Shown here: piece by piece, positions 34,801 to 47,179 of the stretch
Numbering within the stretch: the first letter of the stretch is position 1
Layout of the letters: every line of letters begins with the position of its first letter
Assembly (NCBI GenBank): GCA_021464245.1
Contig: JADCRB010000118.1
Span: forward strand, 2,358,056-2,422,055
Source: Carallia brachiata
Taxonomy: Eukaryota; Streptophyta; Magnoliopsida; Malpighiales; Rhizophoraceae
DNA length: 64,000 nt
Reading direction: 5' to 3'
Notes under the pieces: generated by a model
What the model was told of the DNA's origin: nothing
The model's database searches: none
Seen by the model: only the letters and a program-made list of their open reading frames with translations
Position numbers and translations under genes: made by a program

Positions 34801-37800
34801 ACAGATTATTTGACGTAGTAAACTGTAAAAGCGGAATATTAGTGAACAATCAAGCCTACTAATTTGCGAGCATTTGGAGTGAGACACTGTAGTGAATTAG
34901 TTTCACCCCCAATAATAATAGTTCCATGGTGGGAAAAAAAAGTACGCTGTGTGTTGTCCTGATTCCAGAAACAAAGACAGTGAATACTATGTATGTATAG
35001 GAACTTCTGTAACAAAAAATAAGCAATCAACCTGATATATAATTTCATTCATTTCGTCTTTGAGAAGGTTGATAAACAGCTCTGTCAGAAGACAGTTCTT
35101 GACATCATCATATCCCCCTTTCAGATTTATACGGAAATATGCATTTGCACGGGGAACTTTAAAAGTGCGATCAAGCTTGTACCAAAACTTCATTAGTGGC
35201 TCATCAACTATGCATCTTGGTGACGATTCCTGAGCAGGACCATTGTCCGTCCTGTCAGCACGTATGGAGAAATCACACGGAATGAACTCATTCTTCAAAG
35301 GCAGATGTAATAAAACATCAATTTCTGGTGGATCTCTCCACAAATCCATCAATGAATGGGGGATATCTTCCTCAATAAAGCGTGATCCAAACCAAGGCTC
35401 AGACTGATAATCTGAAATACACTTGTGAGATGTAATGAGAGGAAAAAATAGTCAACAACTGAAGCACTTTCATGCAAATACAATCATTAATTCACAATGT
35501 CTTTATATACAGCATCATATGTTTAGATGCTTGAGATTATTAGGGCGATGAAAGAAGGGCTTGTTGACATGCAGATCCATTAGGACGATGAATAAGGACC
35601 ATGAGCTCAGAAATCATTTGCCGCCATAAAAGAAAGTTGTATATCCAATTCTTACAAGAAATAAAGGAATGATAACATTCAAATACAGTAAGCTTGAAAT
35701 CTAACCACCTAGTAAAATAAATATTGGTAAGAAAAAATTATTACCTTGTGACTGTACAATTGACTTCGATACCACATCAATCCTCATGTTTTCTGGCGTG
35801 AAGAAATCCAGGATGAGCTTTATCATGTCCTCATCCCATACCTTGTACAAATAATCTCCATATATTACATGTTCTGCAGGATAAACCTGCAAATTCTCTG
35901 CCAAAAAAGAACTATCAGTTCTAATTGATCAAAAACAAATTCTTACATATCCAGAAAAAATTACTTTCTTAGAAAACTTGTGAAGACTTTCATTAGTTAC
36001 TTTATAGATCATGCAATTTGTTAAAAAACCATGACAATGAGATCTTAAAAATAATTTATGACAAGGAGTTTGGAATCACATACTTCCACACAATTTCGAG
36101 TTGTACTATTGCCCTTTCCTCTGAATGCCATATAAACCCTAACTCTAAGTTTTGCCCAGTAACAAACAAATCTGATGTCCCATATGATGAGACAAATAAT
36201 AGTCGATGTGCAAAGCAAGAAGAAGCTGCAATATATTTGAGTTTTAAACATTTGAGATGGCCATGGAACCAACACTTCAAATTGGAGGAAAAGAGGACTG
36301 GAAAAAAAAAGAAAGAAAGAAAAGAACACTACAACTTCTGAAGACGATTCTCAAGAACAATCAAATAGGCAACAACTAAAGAACAATCATGTAACTGCTC
36401 ACTGAATTGACACGAGGTTGATTATAAAATGCTAGAAAGTTGACAATGATCAACTAAGGAATAAGTCAAAAAACATCAAGGAAGATCTTAAAAGTTGAAA
36501 ACCTGTTGGATATGAATCCCACTGCAGAGACGATAATATCTGTCTAACTAAAGAGATTAGAAACTATCAAAGATATAGTTTTGCTTAGCAATGAATGAGA
36601 TTTGCATTAAAAGCTAAAGTCCCATTAAATTCATACATTATTTTTTTCTTTTTATTCGCTCTTTTTACTCTTCCCTTCTCTCCTCCTCCCCCCCCCCCCC
36701 AAAAAAAAAAACCGTCCCCCGCGGGGGGAAATAATGGAGCGTACTACAAGTTGAAAACTTCAATCAGCATTGCATCAAATTCACAAATACTGCACTCAAC
36801 AAAGCATATATTTCAGTTGCTTAATGCTCCATTTCAATTCATATTACTTATAGAAGCCCATAGAAAAAACAGAAAAATGGCAAGGTAAGACATAATAATC
36901 ATATAAAGGAAATCAGTAATGCATAAATCTACAAAATTCTAAAAACAAATAGAAAAAAAATAATAATGATGCCAAACCTGCAAGTTCCGCTGCATAATCA
37001 TCCTGAGGTTGCTCCTCTGCAAATCTGAACTCCATATTTCCAATGTCCTGTAGTTCCTTAAATATCCATTGTTGGGGAGAAACTTGACGCAATAGCTTAA
37101 GGTATTGATAAACAAAGCCAACAATGTCAAAAATCTGCAAAGAAGGATCACCACAAGAAAGTTCATTATAGACGAAGCCAATTATAAGGAGATCTGGTTC
37201 AAACATAATGCAAAATGGAAGTCCACGCAGCAGGTAGGCACTATTCACCACCAGGACTGACAAATATCATCATACCCTGTGGTAGGTAGCAATAGCAAGG
37301 TAACATCAAGACAAAAGAGTCCTCGTCAAAATGAAAATTTGAAGGTAAGTTAGAACGAAAATTAGAGGAACACAGGTGAAGAGGATTTTAATCAAAAGGA
37401 TATGGGTAGAGAGATGTCGGCAGTAAATAGCGAAGAAAATACTTTGAAAGGAGTCATGCAAGTTGCACCAGTAGCAAATCCTTAAAATTTTCCAAGATAG
37501 CATAGTGGTAACTAGTCCTAGTCTTTAAGAAAATGTGGACCATAATAGGTGATTAAGGCCATACCTTTTCCACGCCAGAGTCTGTGAGGTGAATGGAAAT
37601 GTTAAAGATATAAGCTATAGAAGATCGATGCATTCCTTCATCCCGACCCCAGCAGACAAAGAAGTTGCCCATCCTTTAGCTTTGAGAAAGGAAAGCAAGC
37701 TTCCTTTACCCTCTGCAAAGTGTAAATAAAGCTAATAGATTAAAGCCACGCCAAAATGGTCCCAGCTGTAAAAGCATATGCACTTTGATAGTAAAGAAAA

Positions 37801-40800
37801 ATGTCTAATAATGCTGTCCATGTATCAGTTCCCAACAACAAGAAGAACATTAAAGCATAACAGTAATGTTGTAAATTACTGCTGAAAGACTGTACTACTT
37901 GGTAAAATTAGGACTCAAGATCTTAAAGATATTGTATTCTTTCCTATCATTCTATAAATAATCTAAAAATGCCACTGCATGCACAGACATACAAATAGGC
38001 ACAACGCACTCAAACAAGTCATTTGAAGAGAACCAACTAGCATGGAATACAATAATTTCTTACCATGCCCAACAAGATGAGCTAAGTAGTCTTCAGATTT
38101 CTTCAGATAATCTTGACGAAGACAAGGCAGTGTCCAAATTAATTCGAGGATGTGCACATCTTTGACAGCTTCTAATCTATAAAGTTTACCAGCTTTCCAT
38201 ATAGGACCTTCCACCACAAACTTTGGCTTCACCTGAGGTCCCTTCCTCACATTAGTAAAGAGTTCCACAACCCAGCTCTCAAGTATGTCCAGAGATTCTG
38301 CATCACTTAATAATGTCTTATCAACATAGGAACATAATGGATTATTTAGAAAATTTGCAGAAAGGCAGTCGACTTGAGAATTTCAAGAAATTATATAGAA
38401 CTAAACGTGCTGCGTGCCCCTGCGACAATAAATCAGTGGAGAAAATGAATTGAAGGAATGAAAACTTCTTTCACACTCGTAAATTTTTTGTTCCTTAAGG
38501 AATGAAGCGGACAAGATCTAATATGATATTTAGGTAAAAATTTTAAGCTTTGAAAATACATCCAAAGTTGTGGAGATAACACATAATACTTTAAGCTACC
38601 AAATTTAGGAAAATCCTTTTCCACGAAAAACGAAAGTGGCGCGGTAATTGCAGTGCCAGTTGCAACACAGCAATACCCTCACTTGACCATTTTCATGTCT
38701 CTGTTCCACAAACAGCACCAACCTATTAGAAGCTTTCAGATAATTTATATGTTTTTTTCCCCCCCTAAAAGTCAATTGGTTTAGCACATCCTTTTATTTA
38801 GTGTTTCTTGCATGATACAGGTATAGGCTTATATTATTTTTGCATTGAGATGTAGCCTCATCTATTTGGAACTTTGAGGAGTTCTAGATTTGAGCAGCAA
38901 AATTTTTGAAAGATAATTTACTTAAAAACTTCAGAGGCTTTGGAAGGAGCAAAGTTCGATCTTGCATTCATTAAATCCATAGCATTAATTATACACCATA
39001 TATATTAGAATAGTGAGGAAAAAAAAGAGACCTACCTCCTCCAATGACAACAAGCTTCATCAGTCCACCATGGTAGTACTCTCTGTACAACTTGAGTATC
39101 TGATCCCGCAAATTTATTCCTTTCTCCATGGCATCCACAAGGCTCTTCTGGTTACCTTCCATCCAACCAAAAGATATCACTCAGATTGACATAAATAAAT
39201 ACGTAAAACCTAAAAAGGAACTTGGCAGAGGCAACCCACCCCAAAAGAATCTGTTGAATGGATGATCAACAACAGACGTGTGGCATTGGAGCTGTTGAAG
39301 GCGGCAAGCATCACTTTGCAAAACTTGGTTGAATTCTACATCCATTTTGTTTCATGCATTGCACAATCAAGCATGGATAAATATGTCGATAGAACAATGA
39401 AAATGTAAAATAAAACATACAACGGGTTATTGAACAATATATGGGAATATTGGCACACACCTGAATCTACAGAAAGTACTTCTCGTTCCATGGCCTCAAT
39501 TTTCATAAGAGGTGAAACAAAAAACTGAGAAAATCTGACAGAGCAAGACCACCAATATCAAAATCTAGAATATCTCATAAACGTTAAAGGCAATTTGGCA
39601 CATCTAGATAAAAAAAAGGGAGTCCTAGTGCACAAAACTTCCGCACCATAGGATCTAGGGAAGGGTCAAATATATGCAGATTTACACCTGTTTTTATAGA
39701 GAGGCTATTTCCACAACTCACACCTATTACCTCCAGGTCTCAATTGAGTAACCTTACCACACACCAAAGCACACCCTTCTTTGTTTATCTAAATAATAAA
39801 AGGCAACTGCAGTGATAATAGCAACTTGGATATGGGGCCAGAAATAAGGCTAAGAAGCAAAAAAATCATTGCATGCTTTTACATACATGTACAAAAACAA
39901 GATATTGTAAAGAAAACTGACATAAATTTTATTGCACTCTGAGCCTCACTTTGTCCTAGATTTGATAAGGAATATGTTTATCCACCACAAGTGTCCATCT
40001 CCTTTTTCTTGTTAAAAAAAAAAAACAAAGGATCCTCAAGAAATTTAAGGGAAAAATCATCATTGGTTAACACTTGAAGATTTGAAACTGCAATATGAGT
40101 TCATCAAAGCAACACCATCCAAACTTCAATGTCAACAGCATCAAGAAAGACCATATCGTGATTTTTATTCCACAGGTCCATACACACTCACATACAAAGG
40201 CTAGATGTCCATATATGTGTTATCAAATTCCCAATTGTGAAAGCATCTTTAATTACCTTCTCAATGCACCCTTAAGAAATTCGCGCTTGACTTCAAAATG
40301 GTAGCAGGTATGCTCAGTTTCTGTGTATGCATTTGATGAACCTCCATGCTTCGACAAATAACTGTCATACTAGCAATGGAAAGAGTCAAACTAGTAACCC
40401 AAGCTATGCATAGATTACCATGTCTAGTATATATGGGAAGATGAAATGAAACGTGCATATTTCTACCAAAAGCAACAATTTTGAGGTCATTAAGAACTTG
40501 CAAAAAGAATGAAAATAAGGACCATGCAAGCATATTGGAACAGACTATCCACTAGATCGCATCTCAAGTTGCTGTTACCATTCAACAGTCAAACAAAGCA
40601 TGATTACCCACGAATCTTAGCTAAATCGCTAGACTTTTCTTTGGTATTTTGATTGCCAAACAAATTTGCCCATGGATTTTTTATTATGTGCAAGACTATG
40701 CAAATATATAATTTTTCCATCAATTTTCTCCATGTCAGGTGTATGTGCATACATATAGGTTCCCTTTTTACTTTGTCTTCACACAAATTGAAACAAATCA

Positions 40801-42335
40801 ATTACACTTTTTGGATTAAAAGTAATTCAGCTTTCGATGAGCTACCAAAAGGATAAATCTTCATATTTGGTCAGACATATAAACTTAAATATGTAAGATT
40901 TTTAAAATAAAAAATTTTGATACTCTCTCCATGTTTATTTTCTCATTTTTGGTCTCCCTTCTCAAAACTGCTTAATGAAAGAACATGGGCAAACAAACCT
41001 CATTCTCATCACGAAAATCAGCACTCCCCATGAACAGCATGTGTTCTGCAACATACAGATGTTGAAAGTTGCAACATTCAACATTCATTTAAATTCTGAA
41101 GAGCAAATGAACTATACTAAAAGACAGACAAAACATTAGATCATATTATAGGATTATATACATACATGCATATAAATGCATATGTGTGTGTAAAAGGAAG
41201 ACTGAGACACAAAAATGCTAGCATCAAAAGCTAGCATCTTTGCTAGAGCCCTCCTACTACAATGCAACCACTCAATTTATGGAACACCAAAGCAGACTTT
41301 ATCATTTCAGCAACATTAAATTCCACAAAAAAGATTTCTGCTGACCACTTTTCTGCTACAGCTACCATGCAATCCATGCTCCCCTTCCCCCCACAAAAGC
41401 TCCTTACAAATTGTAAGAAAATATACTGTTTGAATTCAAGCAGACTAGTTGTGACCAATAGTTGACAGAGATTTCCATTTGTCTTCCAACTTTCAGTAGA
41501 AAGAAGATCTTAGAATATGGTCTGAAGGAGCCTTATCCTTCAACTTGGTGGGAAAAGCATGCCGTTCACCAATGAGAAAACAAAAAGAAAAGTACATAAC
41601 TAAAGCAAATCTGTTTCTGGTCCCTAAATCCCACTGATGCATGCTACACATGGTAATTCCATAATAAGCAAGAAATCTCAATAAACATGACCGAACCTAG
41701 AAAATGCGCGAGCCCCTGTGCCTCGACAGGGTCGGAGAAGCTGCCCATTCCCACACACATTGCTGCTGCTGCCTGCAAAGACAGAACACACAATCAAAAC
41801 GCCCCATTATCGGCGTCACAATCACAGAATAATACGATTTTTCTTTTTCATGTTGCTCAGCAACCAAACACAAACACTACAAAGAAAGAAAATTCCACAT
41901 ACAATTCACTATGCACATCTTTCTAATCAAAATAACTAAGCAACAATCCAAAGCAGGAAAACAAATAAGCTCAAGCAGGGCACCGACTTTCTTAGTTTGA
42001 GAAGAATTTCCCTGTCCCTTTCCTTTCTTTTCCATTCCATTTTCTTCACCTTCCTCGTCCTCGTCATCTTCATCATCATCGTCATCGTCATCGTCATCTT
42101 CTTCTTCTTCCTCCTCGTCATCCTCGTCGTCTTCTTCTTCCTGCTCTTCATAATCTTCCTCATGCTTATCGTCTAGGGTTTCCGAGTAGTCGGGAGGTCC
42201 GTCGGGATAAATCTCGGGATCGTGAACAAGCAAAGCGCAGAGGCCATTCTCCAGCCCAATCACTCTGTAAAGCCGCCGATCGTTCGGCGATTTCACCACG
42301 ATTTCGTCCGATTTAAATGTGCAGCGAGCCACCAT
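31808..42335 (-). CDS. Nardilysin-like M16 (insulinase family) metallopeptidase, 19 exons, two frameshifts
   Basis: Exons in minus-strand order: 41988-42335, 41697-41772, 40999-41045, 40257-40369, 39461-39534, 39240-39335, 39036-39155, 38064-38297, 37565-37712, 36978-37134, 35745-35897, 35032-35411, 34361-34510, 34022-34204, 33697-33900, 33487-33592, 33027-33180, 32720-32841, 31808-32051. The inverted zinc motif HFLEH is at about residues 139-143, with the distal Glu in REVLSVDSEF. Later blocks are YREYYHGGLMKLVVIGG, KFWYKLDRTFKVPRANAYF, RTKEQLGYVVECSPR and CRRLAVRVWGCDTD. The N-terminus holds a long Asp/Glu tract (roughly residues 55-100), as in nardilysins and Arabidopsis At1g06900. The exons add to 3109 nt. 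Two single-base losses, near 37642 and 33548, break the frame; with both restored, 3111 nt give 1036 residues, a normal family length. Upstream open frame lacks an ATG. Confidence 0.9.
36675..36730. repeat. C-run, A-run and GC palindrome in an intron
   Basis: A long C tract and an A tract are followed by the palindromic TCCCCCGCGGGGGGA. It lies in the intron between exons 10 and 11 of the peptidase gene. Such runs are prone to consensus error. Confidence 0.7.
39645..39777 (-). repeat. Au-type SINE, diverged, in a peptidase intron
   Basis: On the minus strand: GTGTGCTTTGGTGTGTGGTA (A-box region), GACCTGGAGGTAATAGGTG, TGTGGAAATAGCCTCTCT and finally GACCCTTCCCTAGATCC. This is the order of the Au SINE family with many changes. 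It lies between exons 4 and 5 of the nardilysin-like gene, in the same orientation as the gene. Confidence 0.6.
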
Positions 42336-42681
42336 TCTTTCTTTACGCGCAGAAAAGCCAGAGATAGGGTTCCGTCTACGGCGGCTACTTATAGACCGAC
42401 GGCAACGGTCATCTATCCCGTTCTTTTGTTCTTTGCTACCAGGGTCACGATAACGCAAATGTTCAGCCAATTATATTTCGCCACGTTGTGGGAAAAATAG
42501 TTTAGCAAGTGCCACCGCTTGGCAAATTAGATGATGTGGCAAATAACTATTGGCTGAAGCTAAAAGACAAAAATAGGTGGGGCTCCTTAGTATCATTTGT
42601 TGCGGGCTCAAAAAAAAACGTCTCTTGAAAGTTTTCTACCTTGTAAACGAAACCCTAATTCCTCCAAAATTTAAAAAATAA
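42336..42681. promoter_or_regulatory. Head-to-head promoter between nardilysin-like and TRF-like genes
   Basis: Only 346 bp separate the two divergent start codons, so both 5' UTRs and promoters must fit here. It contains the exact 10-bp inverted pair TTCAGCCAAT (42462-42471) and ATTGGCTGAA (42549-42558), each including a CCAAT box. It also has the telo-box AAACCCTAA (42650-42658) just above the TRF-like ATG. No clear TATA box faces the TRF-like gene, which is common for housekeeping bidirectional promoters. Confidence 0.7.
42650..42658 (+). promoter_or_regulatory. Telo-box AAACCCTAA
   Basis: Exact plant telo-box 24 bp upstream of the TRF-like start codon, probably within its 5' UTR. Telo-boxes are frequent near starts of plant genes for translation and the cell cycle. 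Confidence 0.6.
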
Positions 42682-45600
42682 ATGGACGTAGAAATCACGC
42701 GGTGGATTTTGGAATTTCTACTCCGGCGACCGATTTCGGATTATCTGGTGAAGGAAATCGTCACGAGTATTCGCGTTCCCGTCAAGCATGAAGATCGCCG
42801 GTTGAAAAAGACGATGATTCTTCGCTTTATGGCCGCCGAGGTCGGCGAAGGCTCCGTATCGGAGACGATTCTTGAATCGCTTGAGACTTTGGGAGTGTTG
42901 GACAGAGAAGAAGGGATTAAAATAACTGACTTAATGAAAGCGGCCTACCGCTCCGTGGCGGTGGAGTGTGCGGTGAAGTACTTGGGGGGCAGTCCGCAGA
43001 AGAAGCCGCCCGGCCAGGGGAGGTTCTTCGAGGCGGTGGAGAGGATATGGAGGGGGAGAATTGGGAGATTGGAGAAGGAGAGCGAGTTGGTTACGGATGA
43101 GTTGAGGGAGAGTAGGGATGAGATTGAGGCAGCGGTTTGGGATTCAAATGCTGGCAAGAGGTTGCTGGAGAGGAATACGCGAAACGAGGCGTTGAGTCTT
43201 GTTAGGGATTATGTAGGAGAGGCAATGGCAATTATGGGGCCTACATTTCTTGAATTGTTGGCCAGGACTGAGAGGGAATCGAAAGAGAAGGCGGGTGGAA
43301 CTGCCAGTGAGAGTAACCCCTGTTGCGAAGTAGATGTTACTGAAACTGCCGCAACGAAAGGTATTTTGTTGTTTCAAAATTTTTCTGGCAACTGGTGAAT
43401 ATTCCACAGCTGAGCTTTGTGAATTTCAATTGATAGCTAGTTGTTGGTAATTTTGCATTAGTGTTAGTATTGTCATCTTTAATCAAGATCTTTTTTTAGG
43501 TTCTTGGTTGCTGAGGAAAGTAGGTTGTTCATATATTGAGAATTTGACTGAATTGTTTGATGTGGTGGACATGTATTGGAATTGGAACGCTTGATTAATT
43601 TCCTTTTTGGCCAAATGATGGAGCTTAAAACATGAAATATTTTTCTGCTTTATTGCTATGGTTCGTTTCACTTTTGCCTTTTCAGCTTTTGCCTTCAATG
43701 TCGTGGTTTGTTTCTTTTGGATAGTCTGTTGAAGCATGGACTTTTGCTGCATAATGACCAGCATTGTGTCTTAGATGATCCACATTGTTGCAAATGGTTG
43801 AATCAGTCTTAACTTTCAATCTATATTTATATACGTGGCTGTTCCATGAATTTTGTTTGGTTTATTTAGAAGATCAGCTGGAAAAAGTCCCTCATAAACA
43901 CAAGAAAGTTGCTTCCACAAACGCCATAAAGGAAAAACAAAGATTATCGACTCTGAAGAACTGGATCTGGAGACATCTCCTGGCATGTACGACATTCTGC
44001 CTTCTCCGGAAGTTAATAGAGTGCACGAGTCTCTTAAATCAAGTTCTGTGGATTTACGAGCAGTTGTCAAGGATCCTCTTCCTGATGCTTTACATTTGGC
44101 TGAAAATTTGAGAGCTCAAATTTCAAAAAAAATATTGAATCAGGAAAATTTAGATGAGAACCAGAAAGGAAAAGATGTATATATGTCTAATCCTTCCGTT
44201 GCTTCTGTGATTTTTGAGATGACATGGAAAATGTTCAACCATGGATCGTTGTTAGAAAACCCAAATGGGAAAGAGCTAGTTGTGTTCAATCCAGCAGGTA
44301 ACTTTATCAGCCAAACGAGAGAATATGGTGCTGGAATGCCATCTTGCAGCAATCAGCCTGATGTTTCAAAGCGCGGCTTGATGGAACGGAATAGTACTGC
44401 CCGAACTTATGAGGTACAGTATGACTTTTCCTTTCATATTCAAATTGTCAATTTCTCTTTGTGAGGTCAATTTTGCATTGTCTATGGATAAATATTTTCT
44501 GTGTGTCATCTTATTAGAGTTTACAAGGATAAATATGTATATAGATTTGCTGTGCATCATTTCTTAGTATGTCAATAACTTTATTTCTTGTCTGAGTTTA
44601 TTAACAGATGACATAGTTAATGAATTGTTCTGTCATTTGCTATGGTATTCTTCTTTTTCAGATATCCTTTTGAAGGCATACCCATTCATGCATGTGTACC
44701 TTATGTGTTTGGATGTATATCTGACTGTGGAATGGAAGAAAGAGGCCATGCTCAACTTATGTTACTTTTGAAAGTGGAAAACCGATTGCCCTCAAACTCG
44801 CTGCCTGGGAAAACAATAATACATTGCTCTCTTCGAATTTGTTTTCCTCGTATCATAGGGAATTTTCCTTGTCAAGCTCTTAACAGTTGGATTGGCAATT
44901 TCATTCTGGAACCATATTCGGATTAATGTTGAGAATAGAATGAGGGATTATTGTATGCTTTGCACTGGGATAGTTTACAAAACTTGCTATGAAAATTGTT
45001 TTCAATTCAGATCTGTGTTTCCTGCTGAAATCTGTGGGGGCTTTTTTTTTTACTCCAGTTGTATCTTACATAGTGAGATGCCCATTGTTGTTTTGTTTCT
45101 TTTTGTAGTGGGATGACTCAATTGATGATTCACCTGAAGGAACATCCAATCACAGGAATAGAGTCCGCCTGGATAGCCCAAGAAGAAAAGCTGTGTCGCC
45201 ATTGAAAAAATACACTATAACGAAGTTTGCTAAAAGAAGGAAGATGAAGAGGTGGAGTTTAGAGGAAGAAAATGCACTGAGGGAGGGGGTGCAGAAGTAA
45301 GTAACCTTTTTGTGGCAAAATAGTATTTGATCTGCGCGTGTAGGACATGATTGAGATGGTTTGCTTTTTATCTTCTCCCAGTGAAGATTAGCAAATCTTA
45401 TCTTGATGAAATTGGCTTCTGCCTAATGGCTGTTAGGTATTAAGAATGAGGGAATGGCAATTTGAAAGTCCCCTTATTCCCATTCTTGGTTTTCTTTGCA
45501 ACCCAAATCTTCTGCTACATTATAAGTAAATCAGAGAATAGAAGATAGAAGAAAAACAGTCGTGTTTGTTCCTGTTTATCTTATTCCAAGTTATTAAGGA

Positions 45601-45941
45601 CATTACGACATGGGATTAAATTCTCTAATTGCCATGGTAGTATTTCATTCCGGTCTACCAAAATAACTTATAATAGAGAGTGATGTTTCAGTTGAGCATA
45701 ATCTGGTCTAAACTTTCTGTCATCTTGTCGTGGTTTATAATGTAGATTTGGCAGAGGGAGTTGGAAGCTCATTTTGAATTCCAGACGTGACATTTTTGCA
45801 GAGAGAACTGAGGTAAACGCGGCTGACATTCCCGTGGGTTTGTGTAGTTTTCTTCCTTGCATTACCATTGGACATAAACCCTCCTTAAAGTATTTCTTTT
45901 AGGTTGATTTGAAGGATAAATGGAGGAACATGACAAGATGA
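42682..45941 (+). CDS. TRFL: TRF-like single-Myb (telobox-type) protein, 5 exons, one frameshift
   Basis: Exons: 42682-43360, 43870-44413, 45109-45296, 45746-45812, 45903-45941. The N-terminal region (MDVEITRWILEFLLRRP onward) is helical and plant-specific. The middle is Ser/Lys-rich and low in complexity. The C-terminus is one Myb repeat, from RRKMKRWSLEEENALREGV through GSWKLILNSR to the telobox signature VDLKDKWRNMTR, which ends the protein. Stopping right after the Myb places it with TRF-like proteins that lack a Myb extension. Those, as I recall, did not bind telomeric repeats in vitro in Arabidopsis, so a telomere role is not assured. A nuclear DNA-binding role is inferred. The exons add to 1517 nt. 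The second exon needs one more A in the A5 run at 43933-43937; with it 1518 nt encode 505 residues. Confidence 0.87.
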
Positions 45942-47179
45942 CAAAGAGCGCACTGCTTTTGTATATCCCTGGCTTGTGGAGTTTCATTCACTAGTTAAAA
46001 GTTACAACTCACACTCTTGTCCTAGATTTCAGGGTTCAGAGCGGTTAGCTTATGACAAAGAAATTGTAATTTTTATGTTCTTATTTTGGTTAATCTATGT
46101 ACATTCTTGCGAATAATCATTTTATAGTTTTTGTATGATCATTTCTGTTTATCATCGTCTTAATACTACGTTGACTAAGGATTATACTTCAAGAAGATAA
46201 GAGTTTCTTTTTTCTTTGTTTGTAAATTGGAATGAAATAGATTTTTGATAATTGTAATCTTATCATAATTAATTTGGAGAAACATATTTATTTAAAGGTT
46301 GTTGTACAAATATAAATTTGGTTATTTTCACGAAGGGACATTTAAAAATTAACTATTTGCATCTTGTAAAATTGTTTAGTCACAAATTTAATATCATATA
46401 CTAATAGATTATGCTATCTTGCATTTGTGGCACGTCACATACAACGTATCTATATACTTCAAAAAATTCAAAAACATTAATTAAAGCATAATTAAATAGA
46501 AAATGTCAACAATTTTATTTGTAAAATGAAACAACCTAACTAAATTTGTACTGTGTATGGGACCTTACTCATATTATGTTACAGTATAAAAAAATATATA
46601 CTGACTCAGCAATAGAAGCTCTAAATTTCTGGCTTTCATCAAAGTTTCAATCATTAAATTGCAAAGGCACGTGACAGTCTCGTGGAGTACCCAGGGGCTT
46701 TGGCACACATATAAATTTGGGCCCAGCGGTCCAACTAAGATACCGACCCGACCCTTTTATTAGAATAACCGAACATTATTCCGTTGGCCCAAATAATAAG
46801 AAATTCCGTTGATCTAAGTAATAAGAAATTCTCTTTTCGTTAAATAAAATTTTATATTCGAGCTTGTAAATATAAAGTATATATAAGTGTTGAAGAGTTT
46901 TGTTTCTCTTCTAATTTTACTTAATTCAATTTAAATTAATGGAAATTTGTGTGATTTTCGGATAACGACAATCATACTGGAAAAAACAAAAAAAAAGAAT
47001 AACTGAACATTTGCGTTGCTTTCAAGTTGCGTTGCTTTCAAGTTCTAAACCCCAAACGGATCCAGAGCTCAGCAACTGAGTTTTTTTTCTTAACTCTCTT
47101 CCTTACGCCTCCGCCGCTGCTCCTTAAACCCTCTCGCTCTCTTTCTCTCCGATCATTTCCATCGGTTGGTGGCGGCTCC
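45942..47179. other. Spacer between TRF-like and IleRS genes
   Basis: TRF-like 3' UTR, AT-rich spacer, then the IleRS promoter. Two small tandem duplications are present: a 24-bp unit starting ATTCCGTTGG/ATTCCGTTGA (46779-46827), and a perfect 16-bp pair TTGCGTTGCTTTCAAG (47011-47042) in the probable IleRS 5' UTR. No gene. Confidence 0.6.

Noticed and set aside
42336..42470. Arg-rich N-terminal extension of the nardilysin-like protein
   Set aside because: The frame is open upstream but has no ATG (it begins at TTG) and overlaps the divergent promoter. ATG at 42335 gives the conserved MVARCTFKSDE.
44642..44926. Possible extra exon between TRF-like exons 2 and 3
   Set aside because: There is a fair acceptor near 44660, but exon 2 joins exon 3 in phase (ARTYE to WDDSIDDSPEG) as in the family, so this is intron.
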